24,032 nt of DNA from a virus. Both the position numbers and the translations under genes were made by a program. Under the pieces are notes generated by a model. The model ran no database searches, was not told the DNA's origin, and saw only the letters and a list, made by a program, of their open reading frames with translations. The stretch is taken from IMG/VR virus record IMGVR_UViG_3300037089_000924, positions 1 to 24,032 of that record. One strand, 5' to 3'. Positions 1-8,015 of this stretch are shown piece after piece (positions within the stretch are counted from its first letter, which is position 1; every line of letters starts with the position of its first letter).

Positions 1-762
1 TTGAAATTTTTTAAGTAATGATTTAATTTGTTCTAAAAAAATAATTGATGGAGAGCCAAGGCCTATTTCCAATCTTTTATTATCAGTTTTTTTTAATATA
101 GAAATCCATCCATCTCCTGCAAAAATTCTATTAATTAATAGAGCTATAGATTTTTTATTCCAATAAAATACTTCTTCAGGCAAATTTTTAAATTCTGTTT
201 TTTTATTTGCTATTCCTTTACTTTCACACCATTCCATAATTACGTTTACAGTATTTGCTCCATGTTTTTGATGTGGATAATAATCAAATCCATTATTTTT
301 AGGACTTTTCCTTATATCTAACGATGGAAATAAATTATTAATAGATTCTTCAAATTCATCTAAATAATCCAGGCTGTTATTGGTAAATTTTACTTGTTTA
401 TTAGTACAACCATCTGTTATTAGATAACCAAGTAACTTAATTTCATTTTCATTAACAGATATATCTCCAAATCCTATATTAGCATCTAATATTTCGTCAT
501 TAATTTCAAGCTCTTTAGCTTTAACCCATTGTTGTTTGTTAATAATCCAAAAAGGATGATTTTCTCCAACTTCTACATTTCTTGAATCTTTTAATTTTAT
601 TTTTATACATTGCTTATCACCACTACACCAAGCGTCAGCAACTGTATCCATTTCTACTTGAGATGTTTCCAAGTTATATGAATAAACTAAATCACCTACT
701 TTAAAATTTTGTATAGATTTTGGACCATCTGGAGTATCTACAAATGTATTTTCTGGAATACA
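1..762 (-). other. Intein with LAGLIDADG homing endonuclease domain (partial)
   Basis: The inserted element starts at the Cys64 codon (762-760). Seen directly: the N-terminal Cys, the conserved His132 inside a block B-like segment, and two LAGLIDADG motifs about 100 residues apart, the usual spacing for a single-chain two-motif homing endonuclease. The block B Thr of TxxH is Gly129 here. Splicing activity and the downstream junction (expected His-Asn followed by Ser, Thr or Cys) cannot be judged because the element is cut by the window edge. Confidence 0.85.
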
Positions 763-951
763 TTGTCTGCTTTTTAAAACAATATTATTTCTATATTTTT
801 CAAAATCATCAAGACAATCTTCTTGATAATCATAGCACTCCATTTTATCTATTTTCTGCTCTGCAGCACTAAAAACGTGTCCATATGTATTTAAGTAATA
901 TGCTGGACTATTTGCACACTTAGCATATTCAGAAGCTTGAAATAAATTCAT
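1..951 (-). CDS. Terminase large subunit, 5' part, interrupted by an intein (partial)
   Basis: An open frame of 317 codons runs from ATG at 951 off the left edge. Residues 1-63 look like the N-terminus of a T4 gp17-type packaging ATPase and end in VLKSRQ, which in this family directly precedes the Walker A loop (SRQLGKT in T4 gp17). Instead of the loop, Cys64 begins a different domain with intein features: a Cys start, a splicing block A (residues 64-80), and a block B-like GENHPFW (129-135). Two LAGLIDADG-type motifs follow, LLGYLITDG (173-181) and LLINRIFAGDG (271-281). The C-terminal intein blocks and the rest of the ATPase lie outside the window. TerL drives DNA into the prohead using ATP, so this protein should be inactive until spliced. 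The short N-extein fits terminases that lack the long N-terminal domain of T4 gp17. Confidence 0.85.
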   Translation of the reverse strand, partial: MNLFQASEYAKCANSPAYYLNTYGHVFSAAEQKIDKMECYDYQEDCLDDFEKYRNNIVLKSRQCIPENTFVDTPDGPKSIQNFKVGDLVYSYNLETSQVEMDTVADAWCSGDKQCIKIKLKDSRNVEVGENHPFWIINKQQWVKAKELEINDEILDANIGFGDISVNENEIKLLGYLITDGCTNKQVKFTNNSLDYLDEFEESINNLFPSLDIRKSPKNNGFDYYPHQKHGANTVNVIMEWCESKGIANKKTEFKNLPEEVFYWNKKSIALLINRIFAGDGWISILKKTDNKRLEIGLGSPSIIFLEQIKSLLKKFQ

Positions 952-962
952 AACTTTTTATC

Positions 963-969
963 ATAAATA
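963..969 (-). promoter_or_regulatory. Late promoter-like motif before the terminase gene
   Basis: TATTTAT on the minus strand, preceded by C and followed by GATAAAAA, lies 11 bases before the ATG at 951. This is the shortest spacing in the set, so any leader would be only a few bases long. Confidence 0.55.
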
Positions 970-995
970 GGCAAAAAATTCTTTAACTATCAGAA

Positions 996-1304
996 TTACA
1001 GGCCTATATATATATTTTGAGGTAATGCCGGAGGTCTTATAAAATAAGTTTCTGAAACAAATAGTATAGAGGTGTTATTATTTGCAACATATACTTGATA
1101 ATCTCCATTTGTATCTGCAGACCATGATAAAGTATATATTCCAGTTGATGGGTCAGTAAGAACAATGTTCGGAACAACAAATGAATCTATTGTTCCATTT
1201 ATATATACAGCTATATTAAATGTTGCAGCAGTAACTGGCCTATTATCTGCATCTACGGATAAAATTTGGTCATAAACTGTTTGTCCTGTTAATATTTCTA
1301 TCAT
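996..1304 (-). CDS. Small beta-rich phage structural protein
   Basis: 102 residues, ATG at 1304, overlapping the stop of the preceding gene as TAATG, so the two are probably translationally coupled. The sequence alternates hydrophobic and polar residues, with a GIYTLSWSADTNGDYQVYV stretch typical of an immunoglobulin-like or baseplate-upper-protein-like beta sandwich. There is no signal peptide or membrane segment. Its place in the cassette after the giant fibre gene suggests a tail or fibre accessory protein. It resembles the 119-residue protein at 8442-8801 in general design (a strand-rich single domain with a D..GxY turn) but not clearly in sequence. Function unknown. Confidence 0.75.
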   Translation of the reverse strand: MIEILTGQTVYDQILSVDADNRPVTAATFNIAVYINGTIDSFVVPNIVLTDPSTGIYTLSWSADTNGDYQVYVANNNTSILFVSETYFIRPPALPQNIYIGL

Positions 1305-1534
1305 TATGAATTGTAATTAGTTAAAAGATAATTATCAGATACAATAATTATCTTTGTTTGTACATCAGAAACAGAGTCCGTACTTAAAAAATTAACAATT
1401 AAATTAGCAAGTTGAGTAAATCCAAATTTATCTCCTTCAATACCAATTGTTAATTGTATTGCCTGGCTGAATGTTCCATCAGGATTTGCATATGCCGAAT
1501 TCTGATATTCAAGTTTTGTTATTATGTAATTCAT
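1304..1534 (-). CDS. Small protein of unknown function
   Basis: 76 residues from ATG at 1534 (MNYIITKLEYQ). A GTG at 1561 would add nine residues, but I prefer the ATG because it follows an A-rich stretch and lies ten bases after the stop of the frame-corrected upstream gene. The sequence includes NPDGTFSQAIQLTIGIEG and a C-terminal strand-rich half, with no catalytic motif. The TAATG overlap with the next gene and the cassette context suggest a fibre- or tail-associated role. I do not recognise the family. Confidence 0.65.
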   Translation of the reverse strand: MNYIITKLEYQNSAYANPDGTFSQAIQLTIGIEGDKFGFTQLANLIVNFLSTDSVSDVQTKIIIVSDNYLLTNYNS

Positions 1535-1544
1535 ATTTTTATTT

Positions 1545-1897
1545 TTAAGGTAAACTTGCACTAATTATTAACCAATTTTTTCCCGTACTTTGTACTATGC
1601 AGGTTGAGAACCCTCTTGCGGGTCCACCTCTTGCTTGTATTGTTTGTGTTGAACTCCCATTTATTGTTTGTGTTGTTATTGCTGATAGTGTTATAGTTGC
1701 AGTTCCCGTTCCCGTGTTGCAAATTGTGTATGTTCGTCCAGGTAATGTAAAATTTCTATAGCATCTGGTAATGTTAACGTAAAATTAGTACTACCTGTAC
1801 ATTCTATTGTGTAATCATTTGGTCCTGCATAATAATTATTACTTATTATTTTATAACTCAATAGCGCCGGAATAGGTTGTCCTATAATTATACTCAT
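1545..1897 (-). CDS. Beta-rich phage structural protein, interrupted by a frameshift
   Basis: ATG at 1897 overlaps the stop of the giant fibre gene (TAATG). The start frame gives 68 residues ending at 1691, but its last 18 residues do not fit. Reading on in the -1 frame from about 1748 gives NFTLPGRTYTICNTGTGT and then a sensible strand-rich sequence ending ...GKNWLIISASLP at a stop at 1545-1547. Joined, the product is about 116 residues and resembles the common phage domain with DYTI...TLP...GRTY.I.N.GTG...QTI.G. The break lies in the A/T run GAAATTTT. One lost base there, by mutation or sequencing error, would explain it, as would ribosomal frameshifting. The joined frame ends just before the next ATG, which supports one original gene. 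Confidence 0.7.
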
Positions 1898-4800
1898 TAT
1901 GTTATCTGTTGAATTACAAATGTTGAACCTACTAGTATACTACTTGTTCCATTAGATGCATTTTGACAGAATTGAGGGAATAAAGTACCTCCTCCATTAA
2001 CAGTAATTGTTCCTTCAATTACACAGAAACCTGAAGTTGTTCCGGCTTGTCCAACACCTGCTCCTCCTAAAATTGTTTGTCTACTTGTTATAGTATTAAG
2101 ATTACTTGAGTTGTCAATTAACATTACTTGATAAATAATATTAGATGCCGTACATGTACCTGACATAGCAAATTTACTTCCCCCTACGGCATCAGCCGTA
2201 ACATGTAATGTTGCAATAAATGTGTATGTTTTTCCTGTTATAACTGTAGCACTTAAAACTGATATACCAGAAAGAACAGTATTTGTAGTTTGATTTTCTT
2301 GTTGAACTAATCTACTCTGTTGTATCTGAGGTAATTCTTGAGCTATTAATCCGTTATTTGTAAAGTTAAGTTTAGTACCATCATTAAACATATCTCCTTG
2401 ATTAGGAGTAGTTACTGTAGAACCAGATGAAATATTAACAGAAGATACTCCAGTAGTTGAACCTAATATATGTACATTAGCTGTAGGTGTTGTTCCTGTA
2501 GCTCCGAAATATGTTTTACCACCAAACACACTATTTCCCGTATTGACATATAAACTCCAAAGACGAGTTGCAACTAAAGAACCACCTACTGTTGGTGCTC
2601 CATCAATAAATACGTTTGCCGCATCGGATACAGTAGCGGGAGTACCGTTGTTACTAAAATTATCTATTGAAAAAGAGTTGGAATTTGTGTTTGCACTTGT
2701 AGAGCCCGATGCTAAAGTGGTTAAAAAATTACAAGAATCTACTCTAATATGAAGTCCTTTATTAGGTACGACAGTTCCTCCTCCATTAGGAGCCGCCAAA
2801 TAAAGCATAGAAGGACTATTATTACTTACAGTTGCCGGAGCATCTATACGTAATCCATTATTATTGAAAAACATAGCGTATGCACTTCCCGCCGTATTTG
2901 TAACAAAGTAAATATTAGAACCAGAAAACAAAAGCCCCGCACTAGAGGAAACCGATGCTAATCCAGAGTTTGGAATATTACCCGCAATATTTCCCGTAAT
3001 GAAATCATTCTTTTGCAATAAAAAGGTTCCCGTTCCCGTTCCGATACTCTGTTGTAATATAATAGATGCAGTACCGTTTCTATTACCAGCAGTTGAAGGA
3101 CTTTGAACAAATACCGTAGATGTATTTGAATTGCCACTTATTGCAGCTAATGTTGTTCCAGTTGATAATGTAAAGTAAGTTGTATTAAAATTTGAAGGGC
3201 TTAATGTTGTATATCCAACTCCATTTAAATTTAAGTATGTTCCATCATTCCAAATATCTCCATTATTAAGAGTAGTCACGGTTTGTCCAGAGCGAATTCG
3301 TAATGATGCATTACTTACGCTTGAGCCTTGTACATCTAGCATAGCAGTAGGGACATCACCTACACCAACTAATGTTTGTGTTGCTATAAATGTAAATGTT
3401 GAGCTAGTTAAAAATGTGTGTATAGTCTTACCTCCGGATGTTGTAATAATACCTCCGGTACCTATTCCTGTTCCATTTGTATATGATATAATTACAACAC
3501 CAGAACCTCCGGCTCCAGCTGAAGTAGAACCATAACTACCTCCACCTCCACCACCAAGGCCATTAGTTCCACCTCCAGCAGCAACAGCACCAGTTCCTAT
3601 ACCACCAAATCCACCTCCTCCAGCACCTCCTAAAGATGCAGCAGATACAGAACCACCAGCACCACCACCAGCATAAATTGTAGCAATACCACTTATGTTT
3701 GATGTAAGACCACTTCCTCCAACTCCACCTACGTTTGCACTAGGAGCACTAAGACCTACCTGAGCAGCACCACCACCACCAGAACCACCAACAAATCCAG
3801 TATTAATTGGTGTACCACCGCTCTTACCTTGTCCTACAACAGCAGCTCCACCTTGAGCAGTAGCACCATATCCGGAACCACCTCCAGAAGCACCACTCAA
3901 TCCAAATGTTACGCTTGTTCCATTTCCTACTCCAGAACCACCACCACCACCACCTAAAGCAATAGCAATACTTCCGAATGAAGATATACCTCCACTAAAT
4001 CCTTGAATATTATTGTTAAATGTAGGAGCTGTAGCTCCGGAACCAATAGTAATTGTATAAGAGCTTAAATTAGTTAATACTGTTGAACCAGTCAACCAGC
4101 CTCCAGCTCCACCTCCACCAGAACCTCCATCACCTGCTGCTGCAGCTCCACCGGAACCACCACCAGCTACCACCAGGTAGTTTACGGTTACGGTAGATTG
4201 AGTTGTAGCTGTATTTGGTTTAATTATATTTACAGCTGTGTTTCCAGATATTTTAAATTGAATATTATTATTATCATTAGTACCTATATTCATGGTATTC
4301 CCTAACGTATTGCCATTTTGAAGTATGGCAATTCCGTTAAAAGGAATCCAATTGATTCCGTTAAATAATAATGTAGTTAATGTATTTGTAACATATACAG
4401 TATTGTTTTTTACTGGTGCAGTAAAAGTCCAAGTAATTCCTGAAACATATACAGCTTCATCATTTGAACTTGCACTCCAAGCATTTGTTCCACCAGTTCC
4501 AACAAGATACGTATCTCCAACAGTATTAGCAGTTGGAGGAGTGTTAAGCACAGATATGACCGGCGGTAATTCTGTGCCGCTTGGTACTGATGCTCCTGGT
4601 TCCCAAAAACCATTACCCATACTATCAGAGGTTAAAACATAACCTGTTTGTCCACTTGGAGTTAATTGAAACCCTGATGATAATACTAATGTGCTTCCAG
4701 AAATTGATGTTCCAGAAATTACAACAGATTCTATATTTTTTGCATAAAGAGTAAAAGGAGATTGTCCAGTAAAATTATCATAAGCAAAAATAGCAGAAGA

Positions 4801-7296
4801 AGTAGCAGAAGAAGTTAAGGTGTTGCCAGAAACACCACCTATAATTCCATTAAGAGCATACATGGTATTAAAACTACCTCCGATTATAGTTGAAAATGTA
4901 GCTGAACCGGATATGTAATTATATGCTCCTGAAATGATATTAGAATTAGAAGCACCATAATCTATAATATTATAAGTTCCGCCAAATATAGAAGATGCAG
5001 TTGAACCGGAATTTACTGTGTTACCAGAACCATTTAAAATATTTACATAAGAATTTAAATGGTCTATAGTATTTAAAGAACCATTAGCAATGAAGTTAAA
5101 TATATGGTGAGGAGCTCCACATGGTGGAGGCCAACAACCAGGACCTGGACCTGGCGGTGGTGGCATAGGCATGTTAATAATTGTGTTTCCACTTCCTGCT
5201 AAAATAACTCCATATTTTGCAGCTGGATATACACTATTATTTTCTCCTCCTCCAATAAAAGAACCATCTCCTGCGGCATTATTATTTTGCCCTAATGCTA
5301 CTGCATAATTTCCAGAAGCATTTCCAATTCTTGATGCTATTATAGAAGTAATACCTGTGCTTGCAGAAAATAAAAATGCACTACTAAACACAGTGCTTAA
5401 ATCTGTTGAGCCAGAATAAATAGTTGTAGCAGAAACGGATTGTAAAGAAGTTGCTCCACTTGCAGTTAATGTGGATATTGTTAATGCTGATACATTAATT
5501 GTTGGTCTAAAAATTGTTCCTCCGGTATATGTATTTGTTCCGTTTTGAACAAATGTTTCATCTGAGTTTGCAATCATACTTTGAATGACAGAACCTAATT
5601 CTGTATTTCCAGAATAAATTGTACCACCAGTTAAAAATACAGAACTCAATCCAGGAGTGGCAACCCAATTGCCATTTATATCTGTTTGAAATGTGGATGG
5701 TGCTCCACTTGTTTGTCCAGAAATTAAAGTTAAACCTCCACCAATTGCAGATAAGTTTGTTCCAGATAAATTTAGTGTTATATTATTATCTTTAGTTTGT
5801 AATATTTGTGTATTAATTGTTGTGGCTGTTCCTAGAATTTGAACATTTCCTAATATTGTTGCATCACCTGTTACAAAAATATTTCCACTTATTGTTCCAC
5901 CAGATTTGTCATATTTATTTGATATGCTTATTGGTGTCAAGAAAACTGAACTCAAATCTGTATTTCCAGAGTATATTGTTGATGCAGAAAGTGTGGTAGC
6001 AGAAAGTAAAGAAGCATTTATTATACCAGTAAATGTTCCTCCTGAAATATTAACAGTAGGGTTTGATGCTGTGCCACCAGTATAAGTATTTAAACCATTT
6101 TGAACATGAGTTTCATGTTTATAGGCATCTTGATTTATTATTATGCCTAATTCTGTATTAGCAGAATAAATAGTGTTACCAGTAATTGTATTTGCACTTA
6201 TAGAGGTAAATACTGGAGAAGGTATTATATTTATAACAGGAGCTAAAAATGTTCCTCCTGTACTTATGTTAACACCAGGTTGGACATGTGTTTGATTACT
6301 ATATCCAGCATTATTAATTAAAATACCCACATCCGTTCCAGCAGAATAAAAAGTAGTTGCGCTTACAGATGGAGCAAATACTCCAGTACTAGCACTCCAA
6401 TTTCCAGCAGTATCAATTAGCCAAGAAGATGGCCCACCTGTTGTTTGACCCGATGTTATAACTAACCCTCCAAATTGAGCACTAATATGACTTCCACTAA
6501 AGTTTAATAATATAGTATTTCCACTAACTTGAATACTTTGTACATCAAATGTAGAAGCAGTACCTCTTATATTTACATTTCCATTTATTTCTATATCTCC
6601 ATTTACAATTGTTGCACCCATAGTTACAGGTCCCAAAATTGTATTTCCTGATGCACTTAAATTACTTACAGTAATAGATGATATATTTATATTAGGTCTG
6701 GATTGAGTGCCTCCAGTATATGTATTTAACCCATTCTGAACATATGTATTTCCAGTAGATGAAGTAGCATTGTCTAAATTAGAAGCAATATTATATATTA
6801 TAGAATCAAGAGCATTGCTACCAGAAAACATAGTTCCGGCGCTAAAACTTGTTGCTGAAAAAGAATTAAAAGTAGAATTTGCACTTACAGATATATGGTC
6901 GATTGTAAGTGCTGATATATTTACTGTAGGAAAACTAAATGTACCTCCAGTATAGGTATTTAACCCTGGTTGAATCTTAGTACCCCCATTTGCATTTAAA
7001 AATAATGTGCTTATTTCTGTACCGCCAGAATTGATAGTGCCTGCAGAAAAACTTGTAGCCGATAAAGAATTAAAATTTGAAAGTCCGGTAATCGTACCTC
7101 CAGTCAATTCTAAGAATGTATTTGAACCAAATTCAAATACCGATGTGCCATCAAAAGAATATATTTTTCTATCAGCAGTGTTAACCGCCAACTCTCCCTG
7201 CTGAATGAAAGTATCTTCGTTTCCAGTTGTTCCAGTAGGAATTCTACCAGAAACAGCAGTTCTTTTAGGTAAGAGCCTTACTCTTTTTGTTGACAT
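1897..7296 (-). CDS. Giant modular tail fibre / adhesin
   Basis: 1799 residues, ATG at 7296. Modules in order: a GELAVNTADRKIYSFDG segment (about 34-50) like the N-terminal domain of phage receptor-binding proteins such as Mtd; five NTYTGGT-type repeats with NISALTI and YSGxTxLS segments (about 106-620); two copies of a longer block containing SGQTxGxPS; a YadA-head-like stretch (GNYAVALGQNNN, about 665) interrupted by a Pro/Cys/His-rich insert (about 709-732); more beta-roll repeats (to about 840); a large Gly-rich domain (about 1036-1270) beginning YLVVAGGG and ending GVVIISY; two NNGDIWNDGTYLNL-type modules; and a C-terminal beta domain ending in GSTFVIQQIT. This is the design of a trimeric phage fibre that binds the host surface. 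Family knowledge supports fibre function; the receptor is unknown. No intramolecular chaperone domain is evident. Confidence 0.85.
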   Translation of the reverse strand: MSTKRVRLLPKRTAVSGRIPTGTTGNEDTFIQQGELAVNTADRKIYSFDGTSVFEFGSNTFLELTGGTITGLSNFNSLSATSFSAGTINSGGTEISTLFLNANGGTKIQPGLNTYTGGTFSFPTVNISALTIDHISVSANSTFNSFSATSFSAGTMFSGSNALDSIIYNIASNLDNATSSTGNTYVQNGLNTYTGGTQSRPNINISSITVSNLSASGNTILGPVTMGATIVNGDIEINGNVNIRGTASTFDVQSIQVSGNTILLNFSGSHISAQFGGLVITSGQTTGGPSSWLIDTAGNWSASTGVFAPSVSATTFYSAGTDVGILINNAGYSNQTHVQPGVNISTGGTFLAPVINIIPSPVFTSISANTITGNTIYSANTELGIIINQDAYKHETHVQNGLNTYTGGTASNPTVNISGGTFTGIINASLLSATTLSASTIYSGNTDLSSVFLTPISISNKYDKSGGTISGNIFVTGDATILGNVQILGTATTINTQILQTKDNNITLNLSGTNLSAIGGGLTLISGQTSGAPSTFQTDINGNWVATPGLSSVFLTGGTIYSGNTELGSVIQSMIANSDETFVQNGTNTYTGGTIFRPTINVSALTISTLTASGATSLQSVSATTIYSGSTDLSTVFSSAFLFSASTGITSIIASRIGNASGNYAVALGQNNNAAGDGSFIGGGENNSVYPAAKYGVILAGSGNTIINMPMPPPPGPGPGCWPPPCGAPHHIFNFIANGSLNTIDHLNSYVNILNGSGNTVNSGSTASSIFGGTYNIIDYGASNSNIISGAYNYISGSATFSTIIGGSFNTMYALNGIIGGVSGNTLTSSATSSAIFAYDNFTGQSPFTLYAKNIESVVISGTSISGSTLVLSSGFQLTPSGQTGYVLTSDSMGNGFWEPGASVPSGTELPPVISVLNTPPTANTVGDTYLVGTGGTNAWSASSNDEAVYVSGITWTFTAPVKNNTVYVTNTLTTLLFNGINWIPFNGIAILQNGNTLGNTMNIGTNDNNNIQFKISGNTAVNIIKPNTATTQSTVTVNYLVVAGGGSGGAAAAGDGGSGGGGAGGWLTGSTVLTNLSSYTITIGSGATAPTFNNNIQGFSGGISSFGSIAIALGGGGGGSGVGNGTSVTFGLSGASGGGSGYGATAQGGAAVVGQGKSGGTPINTGFVGGSGGGGAAQVGLSAPSANVGGVGGSGLTSNISGIATIYAGGGAGGSVSAASLGGAGGGGFGGIGTGAVAAGGGTNGLGGGGGGSYGSTSAGAGGSGVVIISYTNGTGIGTGGIITTSGGKTIHTFLTSSTFTFIATQTLVGVGDVPTAMLDVQGSSVSNASLRIRSGQTVTTLNNGDIWNDGTYLNLNGVGYTTLSPSNFNTTYFTLSTGTTLAAISGNSNTSTVFVQSPSTAGNRNGTASIILQQSIGTGTGTFLLQKNDFITGNIAGNIPNSGLASVSSSAGLLFSGSNIYFVTNTAGSAYAMFFNNNGLRIDAPATVSNNSPSMLYLAAPNGGGTVVPNKGLHIRVDSCNFLTTLASGSTSANTNSNSFSIDNFSNNGTPATVSDAANVFIDGAPTVGGSLVATRLWSLYVNTGNSVFGGKTYFGATGTTPTANVHILGSTTGVSSVNISSGSTVTTPNQGDMFNDGTKLNFTNNGLIAQELPQIQQSRLVQQENQTTNTVLSGISVLSATVITGKTYTFIATLHVTADAVGGSKFAMSGTCTASNIIYQVMLIDNSSNLNTITSRQTILGGAGVGQAGTTSGFCVIEGTITVNGGGTLFPQFCQNASNGTSSILVGSTFVIQQIT
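3484..4190 (-). repeat. Glycine-rich low-complexity domain of the giant fibre
   Basis: About 235 codons dominated by Gly with Ala, Ser and Val in GGGGSG, GGAGGGG and GGSGGGG runs; on the plus strand these read as CCACCACC/CCTCC repeats. The segment starts YLVVAGGG and ends GVVIISY, the usual borders of the glycine-rich domain found in many phage tail proteins. It may fold as polyglycine helices, as in some T4-type adhesins, but that is inference. Confidence 0.75.
5490..6980 (-). repeat. Five imperfect NTYTGGT repeat modules in the giant fibre
   Basis: Imperfect repeats with core (I/V)QxGxNTYTGGT followed by PTVNIS and then a SATxxSAGTIYSG segment occur near 5540, 6085, 6270, 6725 and 6960 (one reads NISTGGT). 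A sixth copy is in the separate gene at 8802-9539. Spacing is uneven because longer blocks lie between some copies. Confidence 0.7.
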
Positions 7297-7345
7297 ATCG
7301 AAATTATGTAATTTCTTTTAAACCCTATTTAGGGCTAACTTATTA

Positions 7346-7357
7346 AGCTATATAGCT
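7346..7357. promoter_or_regulatory. 12-base perfect palindrome in the divergent fibre/tube intergenic region
   Basis: AGCTATATAGCT lies between the divergent fibre and tube genes. A second short inverted repeat, CCCTATTTAGGG, is just to its left. The position suits an operator or a small RNA hairpin, but AT-rich palindromes also arise by chance. Confidence 0.3.
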
Positions 7358-7362
7358 CTTAC

Positions 7363-7369
7363 ATAAATA
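7363..7369 (-). promoter_or_regulatory. Late promoter-like motif upstream of the giant fibre gene
   Basis: TATTTAT on the minus strand inside ATCTATTTATGTAAG. It is 66 bases from the ATG at 7296, the longest spacing in the set, so this assignment is weaker than the others. Confidence 0.4.
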
Positions 7370-7425
7370 GATTTCAAAAAGTTTTTTTCTAACTATAAAA
7401 AATTGTAATAATTTTTTTTTACATG

Positions 7426-7432
7426 TATTTAT
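7426..7432 (+). promoter_or_regulatory. Late promoter-like motif upstream of the tail tube gene
   Basis: TATTTAT on the plus strand, within GTATTTATATGTAAATAAC, 25 bases before the ATG at 7458. It is the clearest plus-strand copy and reads in the direction of the gene, which argues that the motif is directional. Confidence 0.6.
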
Positions 7433-7457
7433 ATGTAAATAACCAAACTATTACGCT

Positions 7458-7946
7458 ATGGCAGATATGTTTAGACCAGTTCCTATAGACCAGGAACCTA
7501 AAAGAAAGAATAGATTTACTCTTGAGTTCCCAAGTGAACTTGGAATTGAAGCTTTTCTTGTACAAACAGCAGCAAAACCGTCAATTAACATTAACAAAAC
7601 TGAAATTCCCTATATGAATGGTTCTACCTTCGTTGCAGGTCGTTCGGTTTGGCAGGAAATGGAAATTTCTTTCCTTGATGTAATCGGACCCTCTACTACT
7701 CAAAAAATTATGGAGTGGGTTAGACTTCATTATGAATCTACAACAGGTAGAATGGGATATGCTATTGGATATAAGAAAAACCTTGTTCTTAAAGCTCTTG
7801 ACCCTAATGGAGTTGAAGTTGAAAAATGGACATTAGTTGGAAGCCAAATAGTTACGGCTAAGTTTGATGACTATGACTATGGTGCAGATGATATTGCTAA
7901 GGTTACGATTACCATCCAACCTGACAATTGTCTTTTAGCATCTTAA
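7458..7946 (+). CDS. 19: Tail tube protein, T4 gp19-like
   Basis: 162 residues, matching T4 gp19 (163). Family features along the chain: KNRFTLEFP near the N-terminus, IPYMNGSTFVAG (about 50-61), WQEMEISFLDVIGPS, a TGRMGYAIGYKK segment (about 95-106), LDPNGVEVEKWTLVG, and the C-terminal FDDYDYGADDIAKVTITI. It forms the inner tube of the contractile tail, stacked as hexamers inside the sheath. In T4 it lies next to gp18 in the same direction. Here it is on the opposite strand and about 2.8 kb from the sheath gene, with its own promoter-like motif and a downstream hairpin. No Shine-Dalgarno sequence precedes the ATG. Confidence 0.9.
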   Translation: MADMFRPVPIDQEPKRKNRFTLEFPSELGIEAFLVQTAAKPSININKTEIPYMNGSTFVAGRSVWQEMEISFLDVIGPSTTQKIMEWVRLHYESTTGRMGYAIGYKKNLVLKALDPNGVEVEKWTLVGSQIVTAKFDDYDYGADDIAKVTITIQPDNCLLAS

Positions 7947-7964
7947 TAATAGAATATTACTAAT

Positions 7965-8002
7965 AATTTGCCTGTTGTGATTTTATATCGCACAGGCAAA
8001 TT
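7965..8002 (+). terminator. Hairpin after the tail tube gene
   Basis: Perfect 11-bp inverted repeat AATTTGCCTGT / ACAGGCAAATT with a 16-base loop, 19 bases after the tube stop. It is followed only by CTATATTT, not a full U-run, so it may attenuate or stabilise the tube transcript rather than stop it fully; the next gene starts 14 bases later. Confidence 0.6.
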
Positions 8003-8015
8003 CTATATTTAAGAG

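Noticed and set aside
1535-1561. GTG start at 1561 for the small protein ending at 1304
   Set aside because: The ATG at 1534 follows an A-rich tract and the stop of the frame-corrected upstream gene; the GTG would overlap that gene.
1745-1757. Classic slippery heptamer for programmed -1 frameshifting
   Set aside because: The zero-frame codons are GAA ATT TTA, which do not form X XXY YYZ. I see no convincing downstream stem, so mutation or a lost base is the simpler explanation.
3520-4160. CRISPR-like or satellite array of CCACC/CCTCC repeats
   Set aside because: The repeats are short and irregular and read in frame as Gly codons of the fibre on the minus strand.
4325-4642. Plus-strand open frame of 105 codons inside the giant fibre gene
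   Set aside because: It is the shadow of a long, repeat-containing, clearly coding minus-strand frame. The same applies to plus-strand frames at 2543, 6770 and 7007.
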